NCBI GenBank assembly: GCA_032622095.1
Contig: CP136063.1
Span: 117,448,723-117,512,722 of the forward strand
Direction: 5' to 3'
Origin: Siphonodentalium dalli
Taxonomy: Eukaryota; Mollusca; Scaphopoda; Gadilida; Siphonodentaliidae
Length of the DNA stretch: 64,000 nt
Below the pieces are notes generated by a model that saw only the letters and a list, made by a program, of their open reading frames with translations, was not told the DNA's origin and did no database searches. A program made the translations under genes and the position numbers. Shown one piece after another: positions 11,290 through 23,522 of the stretch. Numbering within the stretch: the stretch's first letter is position 1; every line of letters begins with the position of its first letter.

Positions 11290-12595
11290 ATTGATTATTG
11301 GCTTAGGGTGGATACACACATGCATGTAATCTCTGTAAATATCGTGTATTTGGCGTTTTACATGGATCATACACACCGTGTAATATGTGTCCGCTGACAA
11401 CCCAATCATTGCGACTGTGTTTGACCACAGTGAGTTAAACTCTGAACAGCTGAAGAGCCGTTGACTGGGACAAATTCGTCAGGCCGCTTAAAACAATTAT
11501 TCGCGCGATAACTCAAATGGTCGACATTCTGTTTAAATCATTGTTAGTCTTCTATTGATTTTGATACCAGTGATGGCCTTTTCACCAACGCAGGGGGCTA
11601 TGGCCCCCCAACATGCACGGGGAGCTATATTATCCCAGAAGCTACCGAATTCACCATTGCATATTTCCTCGACGGGGGTGTGCATGCAGCACCCTGAGTC
11701 CTGACACCCTGCTTTATAAATATCGTAGTCATGTATGTCGTGTCTGTTTTCTGCGAGTGATTAATCTAATATGCAGCAATTTATGCTGTTCATATAATTA
11801 TGAACATATTATACAGCTTTAAATTTGAATGCATGGTGTTGCTGTTTGTCTTCATACGGCGAAAGTGTTGCCTAGCTACGAGTTCCCAACTACGTCACAT
11901 TTCCTCTCTTGTGTTATACAGTTATACATGTATACGCAAAATTTACAACTATGGAATATTTAAGTAAAACATTATATTGTAATTCTTGCCCAGATAATCC
12001 CGGCTGATACATTAAATTAACTCCCTTAGTTATTGGAAGCTTTCGAGAACCAGCCCCTCCCCCAATCATGGATTATGGTCGAAAATGTTATAATTCAAGC
12101 TTGTTCAACTTTGGCTTGAGAAACATATATATAAATAGGGGGTGTCACTCTTTTTAATTTCAACGCTGTACCTGCATTATTTGTTGGCGCTATAATGAAT
12201 ATTTGCACTCCCAATTGAATTAATGTTATCACATGAGCTCGCTCTCAAATTATCAGAGAAATCTTAACAAGCCGGTATCATCCTATATAAAAGAATTCTG
12301 CATATTTTATTTTTGTTTTGGATGACCCTGTTTCCAAGAAATGACATAAACAAATCAAGTATAAAATCGACCGGCTCCAATCAACTTTTCGAAATGAAAA
12401 TGAAGACATGTTTATGACTGGCCTGAAATTTCTTGATGGCAGTTTGTTTGATAATGGCTTATAACTACTCACTGGTGAAATTGACCTCTCGCGCGCAGGT
12501 GATTTATTTTGTCAATTATTGGTGTGGCCATGTAAAATACATGTATTTTACATACAGACATTACATGCATGTGTGTATCCACCCTAATACCATAT
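11290..12595. repeat. Inverted repeat pair, arms 11291-11365 and 12528-12593
   Basis: The left arm reads TTAGGGTGGATACACACATG then CATGTAAT and, after a gap, TTTTACATGG. The reverse complement of the right arm reads TTAGGGTGGATACACACATG then CATGTAATGTCTGTATG and TTTTACATGG. The similarity covers about 65 bp. The arms may bound a degraded inverted-repeat transposon of about 1.3 kb, but no transposase or target-site duplication was seen. Confidence 0.5.
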
Positions 12596-13139
12596 CGGCT
12601 GGTTGTAATTGTATCGCGTACAGTGAATGGGATTCCTACTTCTACTCGATAAAACACACATTCGTTGTATTGCTTTCACATCGCCAAACATTATTGAAAG
12701 AAAGAAAGGATACATATCCTATGTCAGACTTTGCATAAACATAATATTGTGCACCCCTGACGAATGTGTAATGTGAGAGGCCTTCTCGTACCAACATTTA
12801 ATCAATGATAAACGACAAAACAGACTTTCTGTTCCACACTTACATGTATTAATAAAAATTGCAATTGAAGGCCCTCCAATGTTAGACTTTAATTTTGGTA
12901 AAGCATTTATTAAATGGGCAGATGTTAAATCTCAGAAGTTTCAATGTTTGTTTATTAATATTGTTGTTAATATTGTTGTTGTTTTACCTACCATAACCTG
13001 TTATATTATATTAGAATAAATATTTGAGGTAATTAGCTTGTGTTCTTTGAATATGTTTAAATCAGTGGCTAAAAAAATATGGGTTGAAAAATGTGGCTGA
13101 AGTAAATGAAGTGGCTAAGGTGGCTCAGGTGGTGGCTCA

Positions 13140-13930
13140 AGAAAACTTTGGGCCAGTGTGAGCACTGGTTTCCTCGAAATATGGATTATGTATCAATTTG
13201 GTGGAAATATATGCTAAGAATAGGTTATTAAAATCAATTTTGCCCCTCTCCGCATCCGTGCTCCGTGACTCGAACGGCGCCATAGCATGGACATGAGTAT
13301 GTATACTTTTGGTGGAAAGGACAAAAATATGTTTGCTGCCCCTCCACGCTTTCTGTTTTTGAGCGTCCTTCTTCCGGTCCCCCCCATGCACCCAGACTCC
13401 AACGTCACCACTTTTGATTATCTTTAATCCAAACTATTAGACACCTGATATCATTGCAATGATTAGGTATACATTTGGTGGCAATAGGAAACTACAAACA
13501 TTATTATCAAATTTAGTGCCATACAATCTCTCACCCAAATGGCACAAATGTCTTTAAATCACAAAATTAGAATCTTCGTATAATGTAGAAGAATATTTAT
13601 CAATTTGGTGGAAATCGGCGCTAAAAATAATTCTATCAATGGTGGTGCTCTCTCCCCTTCCATCCACCCCTGACTCGAATGACACTTCTCTTGACAACAT
13701 TAAGTCGCACCATTAGATTACTCATATCATGGAGAAGAATGTGTATTAATTTGGTGGAAATAATCGCTAAAACAATATGTGTATCAATTCTGGTTCCCCT
13801 CTGCCCTTCCGTGCACCCTCACTCGAACGGCCCCAACTTTACATCTTTGAACCATGCACACCACTATATTCATCCTATCATGGGGAAGAATGTGTGGTGC
13901 CCCTCTCCTATCCGATGACACTCCCCTGTA
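13140..13930. repeat. Degenerate tandem array, roughly 130-150 bp units
   Basis: About five units repeat the order TATCAATTTGGTGGAAAT, CGCTAAAA, TGCCCCTCTCC.CTTCC, CACCC.TGACTCGAACGGC, TTTGA.CATCTTTAA and CACCATTAGATT. The array shares its unit with 10740-11105. Short ORFs here (13137-13411, 13679-14010) are products of the repeats and are not called as genes. Confidence 0.6.
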
Positions 13931-14594
13931 CCAATTTGTATACACAAGGAATGCTCTTTATTGCGCATATTTGCCCCTTTAAGTCGTCCGGGGGCAACGG
14001 TATATATTGAATTGTTAAATTATCCTCGTGTTTCAATTTTCACCGACCAGAGGGCATCTATTTTGGGTATATAATTAATGATTTAATTGAATTATTTATT
14101 AGTGGCCTTTTAAGTCATATGATGTCAACGAGACCTATCTAGTAAGATTTACAGAGTCAAATTACCCATATGTACACATTTTCAGCTCCGATAGTCCAGC
14201 CGTTTCTGTATAAACTATCAGTAGATAAAAGCGAATTTTATTTCGACAGCCTTTCAAGTTTGAAAGCAAAGATTAACGATTCAGACTGCTTAATCCATAG
14301 TGGAATATTCAATGGCACGAATCAGCATAACTTCAGTTATGGGCGGCCTATCACAAAATTCAATTCGATAACGTGCTCACCAGTGTGATCCTTTAAAGAT
14401 ACGGGAGGTATTGTTAGTGGGTATGCTGTTAAAATATTCATCTCCGTCAAAAACCGCCATAAACAGAAGGAATAGTGAGATATAGACAGACTTCTTATGC
14501 CAATCAGAAATATGGCATAAACAGTAAGTTATTGTCAACGTTTTCCCCTTTGTTATGTTAACTCCCCTTTGTTATGTTAACAAAGGCAAAAAAG

Positions 14595-15160
14595 TAACTT
14601 TTGCCAGGGGGGGGGGGGGTGAAAAAAAAATTCCGGCACGTATGCCGGGGTGGGTGGGTGGTCAATGCCACCAACAAGCAATTTTTTCCGCAACTAAAAA
14701 AAACATTCTGCTTGTTTTTTTAGTGTTTTGGTAATGAGTTGGGCTTCAAAACCACTTTGAATGAGAGAAATAATGTAATTCTAACTGGTAAACTGACTGC
14801 AGGCAGTTATCGTGTTGTATTTTGTTGCAAATTTTGAAATCCAAGATGGCCGCTGGCAGCCATGTTTTTTTGGCCGAATGACCTCAAAATGACTCATTCC
14901 TATTTACATGTCCATGTTAACATCCATGATAAATAGTATGCACAGAAATTCATATACAGCTGTTTACAGTAAATTCCCCCCCGCAAATCTCTGTTTTAGT
15001 GTTAAAAGGGGGGTGGGTGTAAAAAAATGGTTGGAAAAAACTGCCGTAAACGGAAAAAAAATTTGGCGGTGGGGGTGGGTGGGTACAAAAAAAGATCGAA
15101 AGGGAAAAAATGCCATACGTGCCTGAAAAAAAATTCCGACCCCCCCCCCCCCTGCTTTTG
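14595..15160. repeat. Inverted repeat with poly-G/poly-C ends
   Basis: A G-run at about 14607-14620 is followed by TGAAAAAAAAATTCCGGCAC and GTATGCC. At 15110-15155 the reverse complement order appears: GCCATACGTGCC, then GAAAAAAAATTCCGAC and a run of C. The two ends therefore form a long inverted repeat around a 450-bp centre that also holds AACCATTTTTTTAC-type A-rich repeats. The centre includes CCAAGATGGCCGCTGGCAGC (about 14843), a reversed copy of the ATGGCCGCCAGC family seen later. The G-runs may be miscounted in the assembly. Confidence 0.5.
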
Positions 15161-15747
15161 CTGGCTTTTATTTAGATCCGGATATGGTAAACATAAAGAG
15201 CGTCATTTGTTACTGTTTCCTGATGTAGAAACAATAAAGAGCGTTTATATCATTTTTGTGTGATTAACCAATATAATTGCGTTGCGTTGTGTAAACTTAT
15301 CACGAGCAGTCTCTTGTTTAACTACACCAGCGTACGTCTTGACGACAATATACTATTTACGCGCTGATTACCTTTGGTGTATGAGCGGAACTGTATATAT
15401 TTTGGTGTTCCTTCTGTTGATGGCGATTTGAACAAATATAAATATTTCTGCAACGAACACCGCCCGTACCTTTAAGCTGATAACATATCAGGAGAGTGCA
15501 CTTAATCTTGACTTTCGACTCACTGTTGACATTTTGTAGACATATCAGTTGTTAAGCTCCAATTCAACTAGAGCTGACATATTTTGAAAATAATTACATA
15601 GAGGGGATATCTACAAGGCGCAATTGGAAATAATTAATTTATTACCTATGCCAATGTGCAGAATACACAACATCCCATGATTTCTAACTATTTTCTGATT
15701 AGTCTGCCAAGTTCTCAACCAGCACATTATCTAGTGCAAGCAGGGTT

Positions 15748-17370
15748 ACTGGGCTGTGCCCAGATTAAATTGATGTGAAACCCTCTGATGTGGAAAATAC
15801 TCCTGCTCAAACTGTGTACTCTCATAAAGTGTATGTCCAATGGCATCACACAATTTAATTCTTATATGCATGGATTATATGTATAGTGACTCACCTTGTC
15901 TGAGTTACTGTCATTGTGTTTATCACGATTAATTCGTCCCACAAATAAAGAATTATTTATTTATTTATTTTTATACAACTGCACTTACTTCAGATATTAC
16001 CATTATTATTTTAGTTTAAAACGTACAATCGACGTGTTTTGAATCGACATGAACACCATAAACACAAAAACTTCGCAGAAAATAAAATACGACAAATTGG
16101 GTTTTACACCGAGATGTATATCTCAATCGAGTGGGTTAGAGTAAGATTTTGAGGACACCTGTTTATCATATCTCCACAAATATACAGGTGATTAAAGACA
16201 TGTCCAGGTGCTCATCTGATCATTGTGCTATACTTGATAATTATTGTCAGTTTAAAAGAAATGTTGCTATATATAGGCTATACACGTGTGCCCGACAGAG
16301 CAATATTTTTAGTTGTTTATGTTAGGCTATGTGTCTGTTCTAAAAATATGAATGAAATCCTCTGCAAAGCTATTTACGAGCATAATAAATGAGCGCATAG
16401 ACAAATTTCTTGACATGAACTGTCTGCACTCGGAGGCCCAAGCCGTCTTCCGAAAGGGCTATTCCACAGTCGATCACACCTTTTCCCTTTATGCTCTAAT
16501 CCAACTTCTCAAAGCCAACAAGCAGAATATTTACTGCGCTTTTATAGATTTTTCTAAAGCCTTCGACTCGGTCTGGAGAGCCGGTCTATTCGGATAGATT
16601 GTGTACCCTCTGCAACTCAGAAATAGGCGATGAGTATCATGTCATCCTTAAATGTATTGAACTCCAAGACATACGCGTGCAATACCTAAGACCATACTAT
16701 TACCAGAGACCAAACGCTAACAAGTTAGCAGCACTATTCAATAACCGCAACAAAAGAATTACCAAGAATCTCTCAGTTTTTATAAAAAAGATTATTGATA
16801 TATTTCGGAACTCTTGAGGCTACACTTTCAGAGAAACAAGTAACCCACCTTCAAAATATACCGATATAACATACTTGTTTCTTACATGTACCAAATTGTA
16901 TAAAGAAGGACCCCAACACCAATATAATAGTTTATCGCTGTAGATGCGCTTATTTGATAAGCGCCACGAGTATATACTACAATCTGACTCCTCTTGAGGC
17001 TGAATCACTTAAACCATTCAAAATCCATATCCACTGACCGAACACGTAATACGCCGAAATTAATAACAATAATCTATCAGAAAAAATATATATAATTATA
17101 TACAGATCAAGACACTATTGTATACACAACTATATTATATATCTAAATGTGCATTCATGCAAAACAAATTTATACTTGCATCGATATTTGTAATAACCAT
17201 GTTTCTGTTATATCTACCTTGATGATCAGAATACTAATAAATTGAATTGAATTGGTAGATGTACCCTTGTCATGTGTCAGTATTGGATAGTCATGAAAAG
17301 CCATGTGCTACTGGTTGTATTTTCTTTCATCTCAGAAGAAACTATTTTTGATTGCACCATGTGATAAATA
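15748..17370. repeat. 0.8-kb dispersed repeat, copy 2 (interrupted by a LINE)
   Basis: The sequence matches 9806-10580 on both sides of a LINE insertion. The left part ends near CCTCTGCA (16366). The right part resumes at GTAGATGTACCC (17255) and continues through CTCAGAAGAAACTA. Comparison with copy 1 shows a clean interruption, so the LINE arrived after the two repeat copies diverged. Confidence 0.75.
16367..17254 (+). pseudogene. LINE with internal deletion: RT start joined to C-terminal zinc finger
   Basis: The stretch 16367-16594 encodes the start of an RT domain (KLFTSIINERIDKF, AVFRKGYSTVDHTF, and the palm A motif FIDFSKAFDSVWR). At about 16595 it jumps, with a frame change, to the element's C-terminal part: LCTLCNSEIGDEYHVILKC (CCHC-type), then LRPYYYQRPNANK and a stop at 16815-16817. 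The YxDD palm, thumb and connection are all deleted. A 3' region of about 440 bp ends in AATAAATTGAATTGAATTG, an ATTGA-type simple tail typical of some non-LTR elements. It cannot move on its own. Confidence 0.8.
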
Positions 17371-19249
17371 TGACTAATATTTATGTTTCATAAACATTGT
17401 TGCATCCATACAACAGCTCCCTCCATCTCTCCGCTGTTACCCGAAACAAATATCACTAATTAGGGTCTGTGTGACGATCTGCCTTTCTGTCTTTGTCGAA
17501 GTCTTCACATGTCACATCCTTCAAAAGGCGACACGTTCTTATGTACTATGCCTTGCAAGGATTGCATTTTCTGCAAATAATAAATTCCTTATTGATTTGT
17601 TAATTACAGAATGAAGCAAAATGTAGCCGCGATTGCTCGACTGTAACTTAACATAACAAAAGAACAAAACAGTATTTGTCACCTTAATTTCGATGTTACA
17701 TGTACTAGAGTTAGGGATATCAGATGCAAGTGTTTTTAGATTATGGTCATATTTGGATTTTCCCAAACGTATGTCCAAAATGGTTATGTACATATTTGAT
17801 ACCACGACCACTACACAATCTGACCGATATATCAATTGCAAAGTCACTCGTGTGTCAGCTCAATCAATGGTAGAACCTGGGTTCGAAATTTTCGGAAGCA
17901 ATCAGCAGACTTAATTCATCGCACTTCTTATTGTGTTCATTAGAGTCTGGTGCTATAAAATATATGATCACCATGGACCGTACCTTTCTTGGCGTGACAG
18001 ACTGTCTTCTTTCTTTTCTTTTCTTTTTGTATTGAAAAAAAATGAGTAATATTCAAATATTGCAGGATATGATTGATACACAGGATAACATGCATTATAA
18101 CAGTAATAGTTCTATTGTACTTGTTTCATTTTGGAAAGAAGAAATTTTAGGTTTAGGGTAGAGATAGAGAGAGATGGGGAAATGAGTGAAAGACAAAAGA
18201 AAGGAAATAGTTAGATGATAGTGAATCAGTTGTATTTTGAAAATTTAACAGGTGTTTATATCAGAATTATAGGAGCACGGACTCAGTATGAGAGTGCATT
18301 GCTTCATATATGTGCTTCATTCGGTGCGCGTGGACAAATGTCGTTCACTAACATAGAATAACACGGATTCGAAATTCGAATACACCCCGAGATTGGATTT
18401 TGCCTACCTTCAGCACAGTCATACATGTGTTCAATGAGGAGGGTGCTGTGTGGAGAAGTACAATGAACAATTATTCAAAATGGTTAGCCCTGATGGTTCT
18501 GGTATAACTGCAGATGAAAGTAAGATTGCCCTCTAAAGACAATGTCCAATTGCAGGAAAGAAATTGGTTACGGATGCACTCTATTCAGTTCCCAGATACT
18601 ATATGTATGTTTGCCAGTAAGTTGTTGTCTGAAATGAGTGCATTGGAGTGAGATGAACTATTTTAAGTGTCTTATACTGCAAAGCACAATGGCACATATT
18701 GCAAAATTTTATAAAGACATCTGCAATTCACGCAAAGAATCAAAAAGGATATCGCAAATTATGACAACTATACGGTGCGTACTGGTCAAGTGGTCCTGCT
18801 ATTGTGCTGTAATGCGATTGGGTTCTGCTGAATTGTTATGGTGCTGTTAGGGCAAACTGATGCTGTTAACAAGTACCGTGATATTCTTTTAATCTGTTTT
18901 TTTTTGTTGCGGTGGTCCGATAATCTGAACATATCCAGGAAAAGCCATTATGCGTATCAAACATTCAAAAACATACTTATTGCGAAATTTGTTAATACTT
19001 GTTGTATTGGTTGTTGAAAATTGACTATAATCAAGATGCTTATTCGCGTCGTTTTAGAAACACCAACGCAGGCATTATTATATTTTTTCAAAAATATATA
19101 TGCTCTTGAATGTTTCATACACAAATTGTTTTTTTTCTCAAATCGCTCGGATTAGCCAAACACCGCGAAAACGACAATTTTAGAAAAATTAACAACACTT
19201 TTTCAGTTTGCCCTACCCGCAACATAGCATTCCAGCAGGACAATATTAT
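17371..19249. other. Gene-free intron stretch
   Basis: No ORF with recognisable content. A short string AGCTCAATCAATGGTAGAACC followed by TGGGTTCGAA (about 17856-17890) recalls tRNA promoter boxes but is too compressed to be a tRNA. A polypurine tract lies at 18130-18215. Confidence 0.35.
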
Positions 19250-19402
19250 ACAGTTATCGCCCGCGATTGAGTGAGACACGGGGATTTGTCGCCCGCTCTC
19301 GACCTGGAATGTCACCCGAGGGCCGCCAGGCCCGCGGGTGACATTCCAGATCGAGAGCGGCGACAAATCCCCGTGTCTCACGAAAACAAGGGTGATAACT
19401 GT
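19250..19402. repeat. Long palindrome, arms 19271-19318 and 19335-19381
   Basis: The left arm begins GTGAGACACGGGGATTTGTC and ends TGTCACCCG. The right arm is its reverse complement apart from one inserted base and one substitution. The loop is about 16 bases, GC-rich and itself partly paired. Weaker pairing extends outward to ACAGTTATC on both sides. The fold is much more GC-rich than its surroundings. It is probably a fold-back MITE. ORFs read across it are artefacts of the symmetry. Confidence 0.8.
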
Positions 19403-20261
19403 TTTGTTATCTGACAATGGAGTACACACGAACCTCCTTAATAGCAGGCATAAATGCGTGCATATATTCTTTAATCCAGTTCGAAAAGTTAATTTTATGT
19501 TGGAATCATCGCTATTTAGAAAATAAAACATTCATAATCTGGATCAATTAACAGACCCGTCATTTGCGCAGATATTTTCCGGTCAGTTTGCTGGTTGCAT
19601 TGTGGAAATCGGTTCACGGACAGAGGAGTAAAGCAATTTCGAAGTTGAGTAGTCATGAAGCGAAATGTTCGGTTTCGTTTCAAATGAGCGTGAAGACGCA
19701 GACAGACGTGTTAATTTCCAGAATGCTAAAATGTGGAACTAACACGTTGTAGTAGTGCACAAAGAAATTGACATCTTTCACAGATCGTTACGCAACATAC
19801 GGGTATTCTCTGAAGTCTGATGAATTTATTGAAGAAAAGAAATAATCAATTGATAAACAGCAAAGAGTGGCTATTTGATCTAGTACATAAACGTAGTTGT
19901 AACGTATGTACATCGTATGTGCAATTGTCTGCAGCATATCAACTACATAAATTAGGTTTATCTATTTGTCCCACGGTCTTTATTATTGATATAAAAAGGT
20001 CCAATATGAATATTACACCTTATAACAGATATGTGTCTGTGATAACACCATTTATACATGGCGTGCTTTAATTGCAAATAAAAAAGCACACAATTATGCA
20101 AATTAGCAAACACCACAGTTCGCTGTTGTTATGAAACAGTGGGGTTTATAAAAACAGTGTTTTTCGAAATTATCAGAGAACTTTGAGAGAATCTCTGCGC
20201 GGTGGGTTCTTCGTAGTTCTATGTTTACTGGTAACAGCTGAGCGGTCAATAACTGAGACAA

Positions 20262-20277
20262 TGTTACCCTCGAGGGT
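20262..20277. repeat. Short perfect palindrome
   Basis: TTACCCTCGAGGGTAA is self-complementary. It lies next to TTATCGCCCGC, a string that also occurs at 19257, beside the 19.3-kb palindrome. This suggests a shared repeat family. Confidence 0.4.
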
Positions 20278-20373
20278 AATATGGTGATTTATCGCCCGCC
20301 ATGTGACGCACTCTCAGCCAATCAGAAGAGAGGAAAATGGGATGAAGGATAACAATAAAAACATAATAGCATG

Positions 20374-21017
20374 TTAGCAGGACGACTTGACCACGGGTGT
20401 TATATACATAGTTACATTCAATTCCTCTGGCCCATACTCAGTTATCGTCTTCTTTGTTGAACTTGAACTGGTCATCTGTGCCTTCCTCTTCCTTGCCCTG
20501 CCAATCACTTCTGGCTTTTGTTGACTCTTTCTTATTATTCGAATTCTCTTCTGCCTCCGTAAAAATAGTTTGGTGAATGAGTTTCCTGGTGATATTTTTC
20601 CTCCCATGTAGTTGGTGACCAACATAGTCCTAAATTAGTCCTCAGTGCCACATAAGACACAGCATGCCAACTCGATCTGTGGCATTGGTTATATATTTGC
20701 CACCATCGGATCTGATGCTCATCCACGGTTCAGCGAGTTTACTATTATATTTTCAAATAAGCCTATCTGATTTGTCGGTAACTTTACATAACAGTGACTG
20801 AAGCTCTTGTCGCAATAATCTGTTCTCATCTGTGGAAGATAAATAATTCTGTCCTCTCGATACTTCCAATATCTCCTTCCGTTGTGCCTTCAGTCCAGTA
20901 GAAGGCTGTCTCGTACATAGTAGTATCCATATTATCTACTGAAGATGACGGTTCTTTACTCGCCAGTGGTTCCGATTCCTTTGGATCTTGAAAAAGTACC
21001 GGCTTTTGCAGCAGCAA
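20374..21017 (-). other. Cluster of minus-strand ORF fragments, unidentified
   Basis: Three neighbouring fragments (21017-20826, 20726-20535, 20625-20374) look more protein-like than their surroundings. There is an acidic Ser/Thr-rich piece (EPLASKEPSSSVDNMD), a Trp/His-rich piece (DEHQIRWWQIYNQCHRSSWH) and a basic C-terminus (RRQKRIRIIRKSQQK, then SSSSTKKTITEYGPEEL). They are in different frames, so this could be a decayed transposon-encoded protein or a processed pseudogene. I do not recognise the family. Confidence 0.25.
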
Positions 21018-21109
21018 TCTTTACGTTACAAAAGTCTATACTACAGTTATCATGTTTGTCAAGAATATGGTTTACACAGTTTGTGTAATGCCATGAGCAC
21101 GATCATCCT

Positions 21110-21645
21110 CTTTTGAGCACAGGTCCCCAGAACAAAAATTGACCACACCCCCAATAGTACTTAATCTTATAGAAAGGTATCCAACATGGCCCGGCCTAAT
21201 TTGTTATGATTTTCACAGTCCACAATCAGGTTAAAAGTATTTAAAAATAATTTTTGTAACATAAATGCCTGATATATAGGTATAAATATATATTATTACT
21301 CTTCCATTTGATATATCCCGTGGAAATATTGGTTAAGAAAAACTCCGCTTATGAGCACAGGTCTGAAGCAAACCGGCTGTAAAATTTCACCCATTCGATA
21401 TGGTGTCCGCTAAACTGGGTCAAAGAGTGCGATTTTTACACCGACTTTCGCTTCAAAACACAATCAACGGTTAGTAGAATATATATATTATACATCATTA
21501 GAAGCGGAATTGTTTACTATCGCACACAAACCAATCACGCCACATCTCGTCATCGTATCTCTCGTATGTATTGAAAAATTCAGTTTCATAAACCCGGAAG
21601 CAAATTGAAATTTTCCAAAACCAGCCATTTTGTGCGAGTCTGCTA
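21110..21645 (-). repeat. 0.54-kb dispersed repeat, minus-oriented copy with 46-codon ORF
   Basis: The reverse complement of this block matches 31730-32275 throughout. Anchors include TTTGACCCAGTTTAGCGG, TGAAATTTTACAGCCGGTTT, AAATTAGGCCGGGCC and GGGGACCTGTGCT. Both copies contain a 46-codon ORF with the same ATG and stop (here 21628 to 21488), starting MAGFGKFQFASGFMKL. Whether the ORF is used is unknown. Confidence 0.75.
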
Positions 21646-22153
21646 TGAGTACTATTTATAGTTCTTATGCAACACAATATATAGTTAATATGACCATACG
21701 TAAACGTAATAAAGCCCACGTAGATTAAATGAACATGCATGGGGGTTTGCGTTCCAAAGTAATATTATATTAATAACCGCTTTTAAATAATCTCGCGGTA
21801 TCAAAACAAGTCGTCGCAATTGCATGCTTTGGCATCGATACAGAAAATAATGACATTTCTTTCCGTGTTCGAAAAGAACTTTACAAGAGGTTGTACTTTT
21901 GTGAGACAATTTTCCCATAACATCTACACTACATGTATATATCTAACAATATATTCGCGTTGGTAACCCTGAATATATGGCCTGCTTAGATATAAGAAAA
22001 TTACTTTGCTCCATTGTGTGTTGAAATTCGGCAACGTTGGAAATATGCACACCGACAATGTGATAAATAACTAATGAGAACATGATGTGACACAACCGCA
22101 CTATACAGTGTGATGTATATGGCTCAGGATATGTTGATACACTGAATCATATA

Positions 22154-22285
22154 CAGTAATGCCCTAAATAATGATTCCTTAACCACAGCAGAATTATGGG
22201 TAATTTTTCAGGATTTAGTCAAAAATATAGCTTGTTGCCCATAATTCTGCAGTGGTTAAGGAGTCGATAGTTTAGGGCATTACTG
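22154..22285. mobile_element. 132-bp MITE with TA target-site duplication
   Basis: The ends are CAGTAATGCCCTAAATAATG and its near reverse complement, and the similarity continues inward through CCTTAACCAC.GCAGAATTATGGG for about 55 bp. TA flanks both ends. TA duplications with CAGT-type ends are usual for Tc1/mariner-related non-autonomous elements. No coding capacity. Confidence 0.75.
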
Positions 22286-22969
22286 TAATCCCAACATATT
22301 CAACGCCTATCAAAGTCTGAGTTGCCTGTGTTTCTGTGCATAAGTTGGAGGGAGTCGGATGAGTTCATGGCAACTTCACAGTTTGACAGAACAACGCCCA
22401 GTTACATGTCGCAAGCATATGGGCACTCTTCCCGGAATATCAACACATTCAACTCGGGAACGCATTGTAACATTAACAAGACAGTCAATGACTGTGGGTC
22501 GCTACTAAGACTGCAAAGACTGATAAGACTGGGACTCTGGAGACCACAACAGTCAGAACTTTTCATAATCACTTTAAAAGAAATAGCTCTAAACAGGATA
22601 TGTGGCTAGAGAGACTTCACGTATATATAGATTGGTGAAAATCCACCTTGAAATTAACAAATGTACACTACTGATCACCCCCCTCCTCCAGTTCAACAAG
22701 TCCCCTCCCGACCGGGCTACAGACTCCCAAGTCTTAGGTTGGAATTTCACAACTGACATCTCAAACTTTCTCAATTGTTGGAAATTTTCAATCTCACAAG
22801 CGCCTTTTTCTAAAACCATTTAGACATGTCTGAAGCCCAATTATCCATGGACCCAAAACACAATACATGTATGTCAGATTAATCAGTCAGGTGGTTCCAA
22901 GGTAGATGTTTTAATGAATTTGGTATTTCAATCATTTTATTAGACACAAAAGTGTTAACTCCCCAGAGC

Positions 22970-23460
22970 CCCGCCATTTCTTGACAGGTTGACCTCATTT
23001 TAACAAATCTGAATCTCAGTCACTAACGGATCCTCCTGATGGCTCCATACATATAGTTATGTCCCTGGTACCAACATATTTAACCTGGTGACCCCATCTG
23101 AATAAATTTGAATCCAAGACACCAAAGAACCCTTCATACATATGATAAATATCAGTAAACTAGACCTGATGGTCCTTGTGAAGGAAGCATATTAAGAGGG
23201 AAACTGTCCTTCGTTTGGCCCCTATTTGACAAGGTGACCCCATTTAAAAAAATCTGAATTGCAGTCATGGAAGAACATTCCGTGCTAAATAAGCCAACTA
23301 GTTCTTGCAAACATATTTTAAGAATTACTATCTAGTGAAATATTTAAGTCTCTGGCTCTGCCCTTATTTGACTTATACGCGATCCCATTTTCACAAAGCT
23401 GTCACCCAAGGTAATTTCATACCAAATATAATCAAAATAGGCTATTTGATTCTTGCATAG
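22970..23460. repeat. Degenerate tandem repeat (GACCTCATTT..ACAAATCTGAAT type)
   Basis: Successive units carry TTGAC..GGTGACC.CATTT, AACAAATCTGAATC.CAGTCA, CC.AAATATGA and TGGCTC.GCCC, roughly 120-130 bp apart. The same unit continues at 24240-24500. This is a dispersed mollusc-type repeat, with no gene. Confidence 0.6.
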
Positions 23461-23522
23461 AAGACACATCATGAATTACTATGGAGAGAAAGAGTAATGT
23501 AGCTGGCCTTGCACCTACTTGA

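Noticed and set aside
13137-14010. Several overlapping ORFs on both strands
   Set aside because: They are products of the degenerate tandem array; no frame is conserved from unit to unit.
17856-17890. tRNA-like boxes (AGCTCAATCAATGGTAGA then TGGGTTCGAA)
   Set aside because: The spacing is far too short for a tRNA and no acceptor stem can be formed; at most a SINE scrap.
19115-19531. 138-codon minus-strand ORF and overlapping plus ORF
   Set aside because: Both are read through the GC-rich palindrome, whose symmetry creates similar open frames on both strands.
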